Assembly: GCF_018863195.1 (NCBI RefSeq)
Contig: NZ_JAHKRT010000002.1
Span: 248,001-312,000, forward strand
Direction of reading: 5' to 3'
From: Sphingomonas quercus
GTDB lineage: Bacteria > Pseudomonadota > Alphaproteobacteria > Sphingomonadales > Sphingomonadaceae
DNA: 64,000 bases
Below the pieces are notes generated by a model. That model searched no databases and was not told the DNA's origin. It saw only the letters and a program-made list of their open reading frames with translations. Made by a program: the position numbers and the translations under genes. Numbering within the stretch: position 1 is the first letter of the stretch; every line of letters begins with the position of its first letter. Positions 1-9,581 of this stretch are shown in pieces.

Positions 1-1287
1 CTTGACGCGCGTCAGCACCGAGGGGCCGTCGCCGATCAGCGTCGCGCCCTTGATCGGCGCGCCGAGCCGGCCATTTTCGATGCGATAGGCTTCGGTGCAG
101 GAGAAGACGAACTTGCCCGAGGTGATGTCGACCTGCCCACCGCCGAAGGACTTGGCGTAGATGCCGGTCTTGACGCCGGCGAGGATCGCGGCCGGATCCT
201 CGCCGCCGCCGAGCATGAAGGTGTTGGTCATGCGTGGCATCGGCGCGTGGGCGAAGCTCTCGCGGCGGCCGTTGCCGGTAGGCGCGACGCCCATCAGCCG
301 GGCGTTGAGGCGATCCTGGATATAGCCCTTGAGGATGCCGTCCTCGATCAGCACGTTCGACTGGGTCGGCGTGCCCTCGTCGTCGATGGTCAGCGAGCCG
401 CGCCGTCCCTCGAGCGAGCCGTCGTCGATGACGGTGACGCCGGGCGCGGCGACGCGCTCACCGATGCGGCCGGAGAATGCAGACGAGCCCTTGCGATTGA
501 AATCGCCCTCCAGCCCATGGCCGACCGCCTCGTGCAGCAACACGCCGGGCCAGCCGGGGCCGCACACCACCGTCATCTCGCCGGCGGGCGCCGCCACCGA
601 TTCGAGATTGACCAGCGCCTGCGCCAGCGCGGTGTCGACCGCGCCCTGCCATATCGTCTCGTCGAACAGCCGGTCGTAGAGATAGCGGCCGCCAAGACCG
701 TGAAAGCCGTTCTCGCGCCGGCCATTCTGTTCGACCACGATCGACACGTTGAGGCGGACGAGCGGGCGCACGTCATGGGCGACATGGCCGTCGGCGCGGA
801 CGATCTCGACCACGCTCCACGAGCCGGACAGGCCCACCGTGACCTGCGCGACGCGGGGATCGCGCGCGCGGGCGGCGGCGTCGATGCGCTGGCAAAGCTC
901 GACCTTGCGCGCGAAGGGGACGAGGCTGAGCGGATCGGCGTCGGTGTAGAGGCGGGTGTTGGTGCGGCGCGGCGGCGGCGCCTTGGCGCCCGTAGCGGGA
1001 TCGAGCAGGGTCAGCGTCTCGGCGGCGCGGCGGATCGCCGCTTCGCTGATCTCGTTGGCATGGGCGAAGCCGGTGGTCTCGCCGGAGACGCCGCGCAGGC
1101 CGAAGCCTGCCTGGGTGTTGAAATCCGCGGTCTTCAGCCGGCCATCGTCGAAGCCGAAGCTCTCGGAGGCGAGATATTGGAGATAAAGCTCCCCGTCATC
1201 GCAGCTTTTCAGGGCTTCGGCGGTGAGGCGCTGCGCCGCGTCCGGGTCGAGGGCGTCGCGATAGATGAAGCTGCGGGGATCGGTCAT
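1..1287 (-). CDS. tldD: TldD, metalloprotease-like protein of the TldD/TldE pair (3' end outside window)
   Basis: The reverse strand from an ATG at 1287 encodes a TldD/PmbA-family protein open to the window edge, so the C-terminus is missing. TldD with TldE (PmbA) forms a cytosolic zinc protease known for unfolded peptides, antitoxin CcdA and microcin maturation. The visible metal-binding motif is HEAVGHGLEGD (HExxxH type), followed by the family's glycine-rich stretch PMPRMTNTFMLGGGE. The N-terminus begins MTDPRSFIYRD. A small zinc-finger gene lies 32 bases upstream in the same orientation. No TldE partner is visible. The family call is secure; the native substrate is unknown. Confidence 0.93.
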   Translation of the reverse strand, partial: MTDPRSFIYRDALDPDAAQRLTAEALKSCDDGELYLQYLASESFGFDDGRLKTADFNTQAGFGLRGVSGETTGFAHANEISEAAIRRAAETLTLLDPATGAKAPPPRRTNTRLYTDADPLSLVPFARKVELCQRIDAAARARDPRVAQVTVGLSGSWSVVEIVRADGHVAHDVRPLVRLNVSIVVEQNGRRENGFHGLGGRYLYDRLFDETIWQGAVDTALAQALVNLESVAAPAGEMTVVCGPGWPGVLLHEAVGHGLEGDFNRKGSSAFSGRIGERVAAPGVTVIDDGSLEGRRGSLTIDDEGTPTQSNVLIEDGILKGYIQDRLNARLMGVAPTGNGRRESFAHAPMPRMTNTFMLGGGEDPAAILAGVKTGIYAKSFGGGQVDITSGKFVFSCTEAYRIENGRLGAPIKGATLIGDGPSVLTRVK

Positions 1288-1319
1288 GCGCGTCGATATA
1301 GGCGCGCTGCCGCCGCGGC

Positions 1320-1520
1320 TCAATGATCGGCGGGGCCGCCTTCCAGCACGAAGCGGCGATCGCAATAGCCGCATTCGACATAGCCGCTCTCGTCGATCTC
1401 GAGAAAGACACGCGGATGGCCGAGCGCGGCGCCGCCGGGAATGTCGGACGCGCCATCGCAGGCGACGCGGCTGGTTTTGACGCGGAGGGTTTCGGGCGGC
1501 TGGGTCACGGCATCGGCCAT
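1320..1520 (-). CDS. Small zinc-finger domain protein (zf-CHCC type)
   Basis: A 66-residue protein with the CHCC zinc-finger layout: a Cys near residue 21 (VACDG), a His in LGHPRV, and the paired cysteines of YVECGYCDRRF. The same fold occurs in the 13-kDa NDUFS6 subunit of mitochondrial complex I, and short alphaproteobacterial homologues are common, so a structural or assembly role linked to respiratory complex I is possible but not shown here. It lies just upstream of tldD on the same strand and may share its transcript. The fold assignment is good; the function is open. Confidence 0.85.
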   Translation of the reverse strand: MADAVTQPPETLRVKTSRVACDGASDIPGGAALGHPRVFLEIDESGYVECGYCDRRFVLEGGPADH

Positions 1521-1571
1521 TAGCGAAGCGCGCGGCGCATCGCAATCGGCTGGAAGGGCGGATGGCGGCGC

Positions 1572-2072
1572 TCAATCATCAGGGCAGATCGCCAGATTGG
1601 CGGTGCGGCCGGATTCGGTGGCGAGGCGAAGGAAGCCCGTCAGCAGCGTGCCGATATTCTGCGCCGGCAGCGGGGCGATGGCGCCGAGCAACTCGTCGGC
1701 CGAGACGCAGCCGCGCGTCCCGATCTTGTTGAGAAGCGCGTTAGATACCGCGCCGGTGAGCAGCGGGCGCAGCATGTCGTCGCCGGCATCGACGGGCAGG
1801 TCGCGGCCCGCCATCTTCATGAACGCGGCGCGCGCGCCCGGCCAGCGCCGATCCGACTCGCCGCCAAGCCGCTCGACAAAGGCTGCCGAGCCGCTGTTCA
1901 GGAACGCTGTGTCAGGCAGGGTAGCGGCGCATTTGTCGGCGATCCCCCTGACCACCACCGGCATCAGATAAACGACGAGGTCGGTCGCCTCGGCGCGGGT
2001 GAGGCAGGTCTGCGCAGCCACGCCCTGGGCCGGCAGCGCGAGCAGCAAGGCCGCGGCCATCGCCTTGTTCAA
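1572..2072 (-). CDS. Exported protein of unknown function
   Basis: I do not recognise this protein. The best start is a TTG at 2072, because AGGAGA lies five bases upstream; an ATG at 2060 is the alternative. From that start the N-terminus is MNKAMAAALLLALPAQGVAAQ, a clear Sec signal peptide with likely cleavage after VAAQ. The mature part is about 145 residues, mostly helical by composition, with four cysteines that could form two disulfides in the periplasm. There is no catalytic motif I can name. It ends 51 bases before the zinc-finger gene and is on the same strand. Confidence 0.75.
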   Translation of the reverse strand: MNKAMAAALLLALPAQGVAAQTCLTRAEATDLVVYLMPVVVRGIADKCAATLPDTAFLNSGSAAFVERLGGESDRRWPGARAAFMKMAGRDLPVDAGDDMLRPLLTGAVSNALLNKIGTRGCVSADELLGAIAPLPAQNIGTLLTGFLRLATESGRTANLAICPDD

Positions 2073-2159
2073 ACCTGTCTCCTGCGATCGTCCCCGGCCG
2101 TTCGCGCTTCCCCCCATGCAAAAGCGACGCGGCTTAGCCAAGCCCTGGCGACAGGAATT

Positions 2160-2303
2160 TCAGGCGATGCCGGATCCCTCGATCGCCGGCGCATGCACCG
2201 CCACCGGCGGATGCAGGAACGGCGCGACCGTCGCCAGCACCGCGGCGGCGAGCGCCGTGACGGCGGCGAGGCGGGCGGAGCGGAAAGGAGCGAACCGGAT
2301 CAT
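2160..2303 (-). CDS. Possible 47-residue exported or membrane peptide
   Basis: A short open frame starting MIRFAPFRSARL, followed by an Ala/Val/Leu-rich hydrophobic stretch (AAVTALAAAVLATVAPFL) and a short tail ending GSGIA. This resembles a signal peptide or a single membrane segment with a positively charged N-terminus (positive-inside). The ribosome-binding site is weak (CTCGGG). It is oriented away from the plus-strand ABC gene and towards the exported protein upstream of tldD. It could be a real small membrane protein or chance; coding potential cannot be settled from so short a stretch. Confidence 0.4.
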   Translation of the reverse strand: MIRFAPFRSARLAAVTALAAAVLATVAPFLHPPVAVHAPAIEGSGIA

Positions 2304-2407
2304 GACCCGAGCATGCCGGAGCGATCCCTAACATTGTCTTGGCGGACAGGGTTAATGACGGCGATTGCGGGCTCGCAACGACGCCGGCTTCGCTCTATCT
2401 GACGGGC

Positions 2408-3328
2408 ATGAGTGATGCGGCGATCGAGATACGCGACCTGCGCAAGGTCTATCAGGGCGGCAAGGAAGCACTGCGGGGCGTAAGCTTCGACGTGCCGCGC
2501 GGCCAGATCTTCGGCCTGCTCGGGCCGAACGGGGCGGGCAAGTCCACCCTGATCAACATCCTGTCGGGGATGGTCAACAAATCGGGCGGCACGGCGCGCG
2601 TCTGGGGCTTCGACATCGACGAGCATCCGCGCAACGCCAAGGCCTCGATCGGCATCGTGCCGCAGGAGATCCTGTTCGATCCGTTCTTCACGCCCGCCGA
2701 GACGCTGGAGAATCAGGCCGGCCTCTATGGCGTGCCCAAGGCGCGGCGGCGGACGATGGAGCTGCTGCGCGCCGTCCACCTCGAGGACAAGGCGGGCGCC
2801 TATGCCCGCACCCTCTCCGGCGGCATGAAGCGGCGATTGCTGGTCGCCAAGGCGATGGTTCATTCGCCGCCGATCCTGGTGCTGGACGAGCCGACCGCCG
2901 GCGTCGACATCCAGCTCCGCCAGCAGCTCTGGGCCTATGTGCGCACGCTCAACGAGCAGGGCGTCACCGTCGTCCTCACCACCCATTATCTGGAGGAGGC
3001 CGAGGAGCTGTGCGATCGCATCGCGATCATCAACCATGGCCAGCTCATCGCCAATGAGCCGACCCGTACCCTCGTCAACAAGGCGCAGGAAAAGGCCGTG
3101 GAAGTGACGGTCGACCGCGATCTCACCGAGGCGCCGGCCGCCGCCTGCTTCGAGAAGATCGTGCTGAAGAGCGCGCGCACCGTCGAGATCACCTATCACA
3201 AGGACAAGGTGAATGCCGGCGAGGTGCTCGGCGCGCTGACCGCCGCCGGCCTCGGCATCGTCGATGTCTCCACCAAGGAAGCCGACCTCGAGGACGTGTT
3301 CCTGAACCTGACCAACGAAGCGGCCTGA
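2408..3328 (+). CDS. ABC transporter ATP-binding protein (DrrA/CcmA-like), without a permease neighbour
   Basis: A 306-residue ATPase. I start it at the ATG giving MSDAAIEIRDLRKVY, since residues upstream of this are not family-like. It has Walker A (GPNGAGKS), the ABC signature (LSGGMKRR) and Walker B (ILVLDEPTAG), then the H-loop (TTHYLEEAEELCDR) and a C-terminal extension of about 80 residues as in DrrA/NatA-type exporter ATPases. These ATPases normally pair with an ABC-2 permease, but the next gene is nadB, joined by a TGATG overlap. The substrate cannot be inferred; the permease must be encoded elsewhere, or the ATPase acts on another partner. Confidence 0.93.
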   Translation: MSDAAIEIRDLRKVYQGGKEALRGVSFDVPRGQIFGLLGPNGAGKSTLINILSGMVNKSGGTARVWGFDIDEHPRNAKASIGIVPQEILFDPFFTPAETLENQAGLYGVPKARRRTMELLRAVHLEDKAGAYARTLSGGMKRRLLVAKAMVHSPPILVLDEPTAGVDIQLRQQLWAYVRTLNEQGVTVVLTTHYLEEAEELCDRIAIINHGQLIANEPTRTLVNKAQEKAVEVTVDRDLTEAPAAACFEKIVLKSARTVEITYHKDKVNAGEVLGALTAAGLGIVDVSTKEADLEDVFLNLTNEAA

Positions 3329-4920
3329 TGGAGCGGCGTTTCGACGTGGTGGTGATCGGCTCGGGTGCCGCCGGGCTGACGGCGGCGCTCAACCTCGCGC
3401 CGCATTACAAGGTGGGCGTGCTCGCCAAGGGCGACATTTCGGACGGCTCGACCCGCTATGCGCAGGGCGGCATCGCCGCCGTGCTGGAGCCGGGCGATAC
3501 GTTCGAAAGCCATATCGAGGACACGATGATCGCCGGCGCCGGCCTCAACGACCGGCGCACCGTCGAGTTCGTGGTCGAGAATGCGCCGGCCGCGATCGAG
3601 CGGCTGGCGGCGCTGGGCGTGCCGTTCAACCCGGGCGAGGCCGGCCACGCGGAGCGCTGGCATCTCACCCGCGAGGGGGGGCACAGCCATCGCCGCATCG
3701 TCCATGTCGACGACGCCACCGGCTTCGCCGTGCAGCAGGCACTCGAGCGCGCTGCCGCCGCCCATCCCAACATCACGCTGATCCCCGATCACGCCGCGAT
3801 CGACCTCGTCACCGGCCGGCATGCGGCGCGCTATTCGGGCGACGGCCATGTCTGGGGGGTCTACGCCGTCAGCCGCGCGACGGGCGAGGTCAGCCTGTTC
3901 TCCGGTCGCGCCACCGTGCTCGCAACGGGCGGGGCGAGCCGCGCCTATGTCTTCTCGACATCTCCACGCGGCGCCACCGGCGACGGCATCGGCATGGCGT
4001 GGCGGGCGGGCTGCCGCATCTCCAACATGGAGTTCATGCAATTCCACCCGACGTGCCTGTTCCACCCCGAGGTCAAGAATTTCCTGATCACCGAGGCCGT
4101 GCGCGGCGAGGGCGGGCGGCTGAGATTGCCCGGGTCCGGCCATCGCTTCATGCCGGATTTCGATCCGCGCGCCGAGCTTGCTCCGCGCGACGTGGTGGCT
4201 CGCGCCATCGATCATGAGATCAAGCGGCTGGGGCTGGATTACGTCCATCTCGACATCAGCCACATGCCGCCGGAGTTCGTCGAACAGCATTTCCCGACGA
4301 TCCGCGCGCGGCTCGCCGAGCTCGGCATCGACATGACGACGCAGCCGATCCCGGTGGTGCCGGCAGCCCATTATACCTGCGGCGGCGTGGTGGTGGATCG
4401 ACACGGACGCACTGACCTGCCCGGCCTCTATGCCGCCGGCGAGGTGTCGCAATCGGGTCTGCATGGCGCGAACCGTCTGGCATCCAACTCGTTATTGGAA
4501 TGCTTCGTCTATGGCGCGGCCGCAGCAGAGCATATTCGCAGCAATTGGGCCGATCTGCCCGAGCCGCCTGCGCTCAATCCCTGGGATGAGAGCCGCGTTT
4601 CGGATTCCGACGAGGAGGTGATCGTCCAGCATAACTGGCGCGAGATCCGCCGCTTCATGTGGGATTATGTCGGCATCGTGCGCACCACCAAGCGACTGGA
4701 GCGCGCCCAGCATCGCATCGACCTGCTCCGCCGCGAGGTTGCCGATTATTACGGCAATTTCCGCGTGACGCCCGATCTGATCGAGCTGCGCAACCTCGTC
4801 GAGGTGGCCGGTCTGATCGTGCAATGCGCGCTCGCCCGCAAGGAGAGCCGGGGCTTGCATTATACGCTCGATTATCCGGAGACGCTTGCCGAGGCGCGGG
4901 ATACGATCGTCGCGCCCTGA
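3328..4920 (+). CDS. nadB: L-aspartate oxidase
   Basis: A 530-residue FAD enzyme that oxidises L-aspartate to iminoaspartate, the first step of de novo NAD synthesis in the cytosol. The N-terminus carries the FAD dinucleotide fold (VVVIGSGAAGLTAAL). Family motifs follow: STRYAQGGIAAV, the active-site segment EFMQFHPTCLF, the arginine-bearing EAVRGEGGRL, and the HGANRLASNSLLECFVYG stretch near the C-terminal part. Its start overlaps the stop of the ABC ATPase gene (TGATG), suggesting co-translation. The pathway partners nadA and nadC are not in the window. Length and motifs are those of the complete family, so succinate dehydrogenase or fumarate reductase is unlikely. Confidence 0.95.
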   Translation: MERRFDVVVIGSGAAGLTAALNLAPHYKVGVLAKGDISDGSTRYAQGGIAAVLEPGDTFESHIEDTMIAGAGLNDRRTVEFVVENAPAAIERLAALGVPFNPGEAGHAERWHLTREGGHSHRRIVHVDDATGFAVQQALERAAAAHPNITLIPDHAAIDLVTGRHAARYSGDGHVWGVYAVSRATGEVSLFSGRATVLATGGASRAYVFSTSPRGATGDGIGMAWRAGCRISNMEFMQFHPTCLFHPEVKNFLITEAVRGEGGRLRLPGSGHRFMPDFDPRAELAPRDVVARAIDHEIKRLGLDYVHLDISHMPPEFVEQHFPTIRARLAELGIDMTTQPIPVVPAAHYTCGGVVVDRHGRTDLPGLYAAGEVSQSGLHGANRLASNSLLECFVYGAAAAEHIRSNWADLPEPPALNPWDESRVSDSDEEVIVQHNWREIRRFMWDYVGIVRTTKRLERAQHRIDLLRREVADYYGNFRVTPDLIELRNLVEVAGLIVQCALARKESRGLHYTLDYPETLAEARDTIVAP

Positions 4921-4961
4921 GCCGCGGGGACGGATCAGCCCCGCCCCCCCGTTCGCTCCGA

Positions 4962-5007
4962 GCCTGTCGGGAAGCAGCCACCATCGTCGCGGCGATCCTC
5001 GACAGGC
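4962..5007. repeat. Inverted repeat between convergent genes
   Basis: GCCTGTCG (4962-4969) and CGACAGGC (5000-5007) form an 8-bp inverted repeat with a 30-base loop in the 107-bp gap between the ends of nadB and the Met/His-rich envelope gene. There is no T-run. It could be a weak bidirectional terminator or a remnant of a dispersed palindromic repeat. Confidence 0.4.
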
Positions 5008-5027
5008 CCGAACCGAACGCTTCTATG

Positions 5028-6341
5028 TCACCTGAGTCCGGCCGGTTGCCCCAGCGTCAGCTTGGCGAACAGGCTGAAGCTCAGCGGCGTGCGGCCATAG
5101 GCGGCGTCGAGGCGATCCGGCTTGGCATAAGCGCTGCCGGCGCCGCCCAGCGCCAGCGCCGCCGCCCGGCCGAGCGGCAGTTCATAGGCATAGCCGAGCG
5201 TCGCCTTGCCGACCGTGAAGGGCCGGCCGTGGAGCGGATCGCCTTCCGGGAACAGCTCGTCATTGTCGACCAGCTCGACGCGGCCGAACAGGTTATGGCG
5301 CGGGCGAATCGCCCAATTGCCCTCGACGAAGCCCGCCTGCAGGGCGCGGCCGGGAATGCGCTGCTTGCGCGACCAGCCGGCGGTGGCGGTGAAGCCCGGC
5401 GCGGCATAGGCGATGCTCGCCACCAGCCGCCCCTCGTCCTCGCCCACGTGCAGCACCTCCGGGCTCTCGATCCGCCCATAGGAGAGCGAGGCGGACCAAT
5501 GTTCGTCGGGCAGCCATGTCGCGCGCAGGCTCCACGAATCGAAGCGCGGACGCTCGATGTCCCAGCGATCCTCGTCCGGCTCGCGGCCGGTGAAGACGGA
5601 GGCTTCGGCTTGCCAATGGCGCCCGGACAGGCCCGCCGTCATTACGCCGAAGGCGATGTGCGTCGAATCGAACCAATGGTGGGTGATCGGGGCATCGGGG
5701 TTCAGCCGGGCGGACGGCCGGTGCATGAACGCGCTCGGCCCCAGCGCCGGCTCGCCGACCGGAGCGACATAGAGGAAGCCGGTGAGGCCCGGCGCCACCG
5801 GCAGGTCGAGCCGGGCGGACAGCTCCATGAACAGGTCGTGGGGGTGCTGGCGGTCGATCAGCGCGCGGCCGCCGGCCGTCTCGCCGGTGGCGAACAGATT
5901 GGGATAGCCGCGATCGCCCATCAGCGGCTCGGCCGAGAACATGGCACGCAGCTGCAGCTTGCCGCCGTCGCCGACCGGCCGCGCCGCCATCAGCATCGCC
6001 ATCGATTCGACGAATCCCTCGTCGCGCCCACGCGGGCCACCCTGATCGGTGTAGACGCCCCAGCCATAGCCGTGGGCCATCAGCATCCAGTCGCCGGCCA
6101 TCACATGCAGCCCGGCCATCGGCGGCCCGGCGGCGGGCAGGCGACTGGTGCCGGATACGCCGTCATGCATCAGCGCCGCCATGCCGGGCCTATCGGGCAT
6201 GGCCTGATCGGGCTGGGCCATGCCGGGCATGTCCATCATGCCGGCCATGTCATGCCCGGCATGGGCGTCGGTCTGGGCAGCGGCCGGCATCGCCGCCACC
6301 GCCGCGGCAAGGGCCGCGGTCGCGCAAAGCTTGTGTCTCAT
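5028..6341 (-). CDS. Met/His-rich exported protein, probable outer-membrane beta-barrel linked to copper
   Basis: A 437-residue protein. The start is the ATG at 6341, giving MRHKLCATAALAAAVAAMPAAAQ, a good signal peptide. The mature N-terminus is rich in Met and His (HAGHDMAGMMDMPGM and more), the kind of soft-metal-binding tail seen in periplasmic copper proteins. The rest has many aromatic and Gly residues alternating with polar ones (LMAHGYGWGVYTDQGG, FSLFAKLTLGQPAGLR), suggesting an outer-membrane barrel that ends near the C-terminus. It follows a small Cys/His/Met protein gene by 52 bases on the same strand. A role in copper handling is inferred from composition and pairing only; no enzyme motif is seen. 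Confidence 0.7.
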   Translation of the reverse strand: MRHKLCATAALAAAVAAMPAAAQTDAHAGHDMAGMMDMPGMAQPDQAMPDRPGMAALMHDGVSGTSRLPAAGPPMAGLHVMAGDWMLMAHGYGWGVYTDQGGPRGRDEGFVESMAMLMAARPVGDGGKLQLRAMFSAEPLMGDRGYPNLFATGETAGGRALIDRQHPHDLFMELSARLDLPVAPGLTGFLYVAPVGEPALGPSAFMHRPSARLNPDAPITHHWFDSTHIAFGVMTAGLSGRHWQAEASVFTGREPDEDRWDIERPRFDSWSLRATWLPDEHWSASLSYGRIESPEVLHVGEDEGRLVASIAYAAPGFTATAGWSRKQRIPGRALQAGFVEGNWAIRPRHNLFGRVELVDNDELFPEGDPLHGRPFTVGKATLGYAYELPLGRAAALALGGAGSAYAKPDRLDAAYGRTPLSFSLFAKLTLGQPAGLR

Positions 6342-6393
6342 CAGTGTCTCCGTGAACCGTGTCGGCGCGGATCCGGGCGGACCCGCGGCGCGA

Positions 6394-6696
6394 TCAGGTT
6401 CGGCGCGGAGGGCGCAGCTCGGCCGGCGGCAGGCGCCCCGACAGCGCACGCACCGGCGCTGCCGCGATGATAGCGAAAAGGGCCGGCGGCGCGGCGAGCT
6501 GGGCGAGCGGCGTGGCCGGCATCGCGGCGGGCACTGCGCAATCGGCCGCGTCACCGGGCAGAGCGGGGCGATGCTCGCCATGATGCATCGCCTTCGCCAT
6601 TGCCTGCGGGCAGCACGCCATGGCCGGCATCGCCCGCGCGGCGGCTGGCGCATAGGCGGCGAGCAGAAGGGCGATGAGGGCGATCAGGCGGGTCAC
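6394..6696 (-). CDS. Small exported Cys/His/Met-containing protein (DUF2946-like)
   Basis: A 100-residue protein starting at a GTG, MTRLIALIALLLAAYAPAAARA, which is a signal peptide. The mature part has ACCPQAMAKAMHHGEH and a further Cys (DCAVP), then a second hydrophobic stretch around APPALFAIIAAAPVRAL. CC/HH/M-rich small proteins of this type are found beside copper-resistance genes in sphingomonads, and here the Met/His-rich envelope gene follows on the same strand. It resembles DUF2946 proteins in size and layout, but I cannot confirm membership. The gene diverges from polA with about 115 bases between them. Confidence 0.6.
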   Translation of the reverse strand: MTRLIALIALLLAAYAPAAARAMPAMACCPQAMAKAMHHGEHRPALPGDAADCAVPAAMPATPLAQLAAPPALFAIIAAAPVRALSGRLPPAELRPPRRT

Positions 6697-6812
6697 GACC
6701 GACCGAAGCTAGGCGGACGCGCCGGGCCCGGCAAGCCGTCCACAGCTTTGCATCCGTTTGTTGCCCGCAGGCAATCGCCAAGCGGCCCGGCAGTTGCTAC
6801 ATCGCGGCCGTC

Positions 6813-9581
6813 GTGAGCAGCAATCATCTCTATCTCGTCGATGGCTCGGGTTATATTTTCCGCGCCTATCACCGCCTGCCGCCGCTCACCAACCGGCACG
6901 GGATGCCGGCGGGCGCGGTCTATGGCTTCACCACCATGTTGTGGAAGCTGGTCGACGATCTCCACAAGGCGGATGGGCCGACCCACCTCGCCGTGATCCT
7001 CGACGCCTCCAGTCGTACCTTCCGCAACGACATGTACGGCGCCTACAAGGCGCATCGGCCGCCGCCGCCCGAGGATCTCGTCCCCCAGTTCCCGCTGATC
7101 CGCACCGCCACGCGCGCCTTCTCCGTGCCCTGCATCGAGGAAGAGGGGCTGGAAGCCGACGACATCATCGCCTGCTACGCCAGGGCGGCGCTGGCCGAGG
7201 GCTGGCAGGTGACGATCGTCAGCTCCGACAAGGATCTGATGCAGCTCATCGAGCCGGGCCTCGACATGCTCGACACGATGAACAACCGCCGGCTCGGCCG
7301 CGATCACGTCATCGAGAAGTTCGGGGTGCCGCCGGAGCTGCTCGGCGACGTGCTGGCCCTGATGGGCGACAGCGTCGACAACGTGCCGGGCGTCCCGGGC
7401 GTCGGGCCGAAGACGGCGAGCCAGCTGATCAACGAGTTCGGCTCGCTGGATGCGGTGTTGCAGAACGCCGAGACGATCAAGAAACCGAAGCTGCGCGAAT
7501 CGCTCCTCGCCCATGCCGACAATGCCCGCCTGTCGCGCGAGCTGGTGCGGCTGGTGTGCGACCGGCCGCTGCCCGAGCCGCTCGACGCGCTCAAGCTGAA
7601 GGGCCTGCCGCCGGAGCCGCTGCGCGAGTTCCTGGCCGAGCAGGGCTTCAAGTCGCTGCTGCTGCGCGTCGGCGGCGAGGGGCAGCCGGGCCGATCGGTG
7701 CTCGCCGAGCCGGCGGTGGCGGCGGCTCCGGTGGAGATTCCGGAAGAGCCGGCCTTCGATCACAAGAGCTACGAGTGCGTCACCAGCGAGGCGACGCTCG
7801 ACCTGTGGATCACCGAGGCGACCGCCGAGGGACGTGTCGCGGTCGACACCGAAACCACTCATCTCGATGCGATCCGCGCCGAGCTGGTCGGGGTCAGCCT
7901 CGCCACTGCCAGCGGGCGGGCCTGCTACATCCCCTTCGGCCATGTCGGCGACGGGCTGCTATCCGAGACGCCGCAGCAATTGCCGCGCGAGCTGGTGCTG
8001 GCGAAGCTCAAGCCGCTGCTGGAAAACCCGTCCGTCCTCAAGATCGGGCAGAACCTCAAATATGATCTGATCCTGTTCCGCCGGGCCGGCATCGACATCA
8101 TCGCCTATGACGACACGATGCTGCTGTCCTACGACCTCGACGCGGGGCTGGGCGGGCATGGCATGGACGATCTGTGCAAGAAGCATTTCTCGCACGACAC
8201 GATCAGCTTCAAATCGGTGTGCGGAACCGGCAAGAGCCAGATCACCTTCGACAAGGTGTCGCTCGCCCAGGCCACCGAATATGCCGGCGAGGATGCCGAC
8301 GTCACGCTGCGCCTGTGGCAGCGGCTGAAGCCGCGGCTATCGCGCGAGGCGGCGACGCGCGTCTATGAGCTGGTCGACCGGCCGCTGCTGGCCGTCGTCG
8401 CCGAGATGGAGATGGCGGGCATCTCGGTCGATCGCGCCGAATTGTCGCGACTGTCGGCTGATTATGCAGTGGAGATCGCCCGGCTGGAGGGCGTCATCCA
8501 TCAGGCGGCGGGCGGCCCCTTCACCATCGGCAGCCCCAAGCAGCTGGGCGAAGTGCTGTTCGAGCGCATGGGGCTGAAGGGCGGGCGCAAGGGCAAGTCC
8601 GGCGTCTATTCCACCGACGTCAACGAGATGGAGCGCCTGGCCGCCGAAGGCATCGAGGTGGCGCGGCTGGTGCTCGAATGGCGGCAGCTGACCAAGCTCA
8701 AGTCGACCTACACCGACGCGCTGCAACAGCAGATCAATCCGGTGACGGGGCGCGTCCACACCAGCTTCTCGATGGCGGTGGCGCAGACCGGGCGGCTATC
8801 CTCGACCGATCCCAACCTCCAGAACATCCCGATCCGCACCGAGCTCGGCCGCCGCATCCGCGACGCCTTCGTGGCGGCGCCGGGCCATGTCCTGCTGTCG
8901 GCGGATTATTCGCAGATCGAGCTCAGGCTCGCCGCGCACATGGCCGACGTGCCGCAGCTGCGCACCGCCTTCGCCGAGGGGCAGGACATCCATAACCTGA
9001 CCGCGCAGGAACTGTTCGGCACCGTCGACCGCGACACCCGCGGGCGCGCCAAGACGATCAACTTCGCCATCCTCTACGGCATCTCCGCCTTCGGCCTGGC
9101 CGGGCGGCTGGGCGTCGATCGCGGCGAGGCGCAGGCGATCATCGATCGCTATTTCGATCGCTTCCCGGGCGTGCGCAACTATATCGCGCTGACCGTCGGT
9201 CAGGTCCGCGAGCAGGGCTTCGTCACCACCCTGTTCGGCCGCAAGACCCACCTGCCCGGCATCAAGGGCAAGACGGTGTCCGAGCGACAGGCGGCCGAGC
9301 GGCAGGCGATCAACGCGCCGATCCAGGGCACCAGCGCCGATATCATCAAGCGCGCCATGGTCCGCATGGGCCCGGCGCTCGCCGCCGAAGGTTTGACTTC
9401 GGTGAAGATGCTGCTCCAGGTCCATGACGAGCTGGTGTTCGAAGTGCCGGAGGCGGATGCCGCGGCAGCCAGCACCGTGATCCGCCGCGTCATGGAAAGC
9501 GCCGCCGAGCCCTATGTCCGGCTCAGCGTGCCGCTGGGCGTCGAGATCGGCACCGGCCCGAGCTGGGGCGCCGCGCATTGA
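6813..9581 (+). CDS. polA: DNA polymerase I
   Basis: A 922-residue three-domain polymerase that fills gaps and removes RNA primers. Residues 1 to about 290 are the 5' nuclease ([35 protein letters not shown]). About 330-520 is the 3'-5' exonuclease, with the acidic pair intact in [11 protein letters not shown], so proofreading should work. The polymerase domain holds [12 protein letters not shown], the O-helix around [14 protein letters not shown], and the catalytic [12 protein letters not shown]. The start is GTG. The stop TGA overlaps the TTG start of the following flippase (TTGA), so the two are probably translated together despite unrelated functions. Confidence 0.97.
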   Translation: MSSNHLYLVDGSGYIFRAYHRLPPLTNRHGMPAGAVYGFTTMLWKLVDDLHKADGPTHLAVILDASSRTFRNDMYGAYKAHRPPPPEDLVPQFPLIRTATRAFSVPCIEEEGLEADDIIACYARAALAEGWQVTIVSSDKDLMQLIEPGLDMLDTMNNRRLGRDHVIEKFGVPPELLGDVLALMGDSVDNVPGVPGVGPKTASQLINEFGSLDAVLQNAETIKKPKLRESLLAHADNARLSRELVRLVCDRPLPEPLDALKLKGLPPEPLREFLAEQGFKSLLLRVGGEGQPGRSVLAEPAVAAAPVEIPEEPAFDHKSYECVTSEATLDLWITEATAEGRVAVDTETTHLDAIRAELVGVSLATASGRACYIPFGHVGDGLLSETPQQLPRELVLAKLKPLLENPSVLKIGQNLKYDLILFRRAGIDIIAYDDTMLLSYDLDAGLGGHGMDDLCKKHFSHDTISFKSVCGTGKSQITFDKVSLAQATEYAGEDADVTLRLWQRLKPRLSREAATRVYELVDRPLLAVVAEMEMAGISVDRAELSRLSADYAVEIARLEGVIHQAAGGPFTIGSPKQLGEVLFERMGLKGGRKGKSGVYSTDVNEMERLAAEGIEVARLVLEWRQLTKLKSTYTDALQQQINPVTGRVHTSFSMAVAQTGRLSSTDPNLQNIPIRTELGRRIRDAFVAAPGHVLLSADYSQIELRLAAHMADVPQLRTAFAEGQDIHNLTAQELFGTVDRDTRGRAKTINFAILYGISAFGLAGRLGVDRGEAQAIIDRYFDRFPGVRNYIALTVGQVREQGFVTTLFGRKTHLPGIKGKTVSERQAAERQAINAPIQGTSADIIKRAMVRMGPALAAEGLTSVKMLLQVHDELVFEVPEADAAAASTVIRRVMESAAEPYVRLSVPLGVEIGTGPSWGAAH

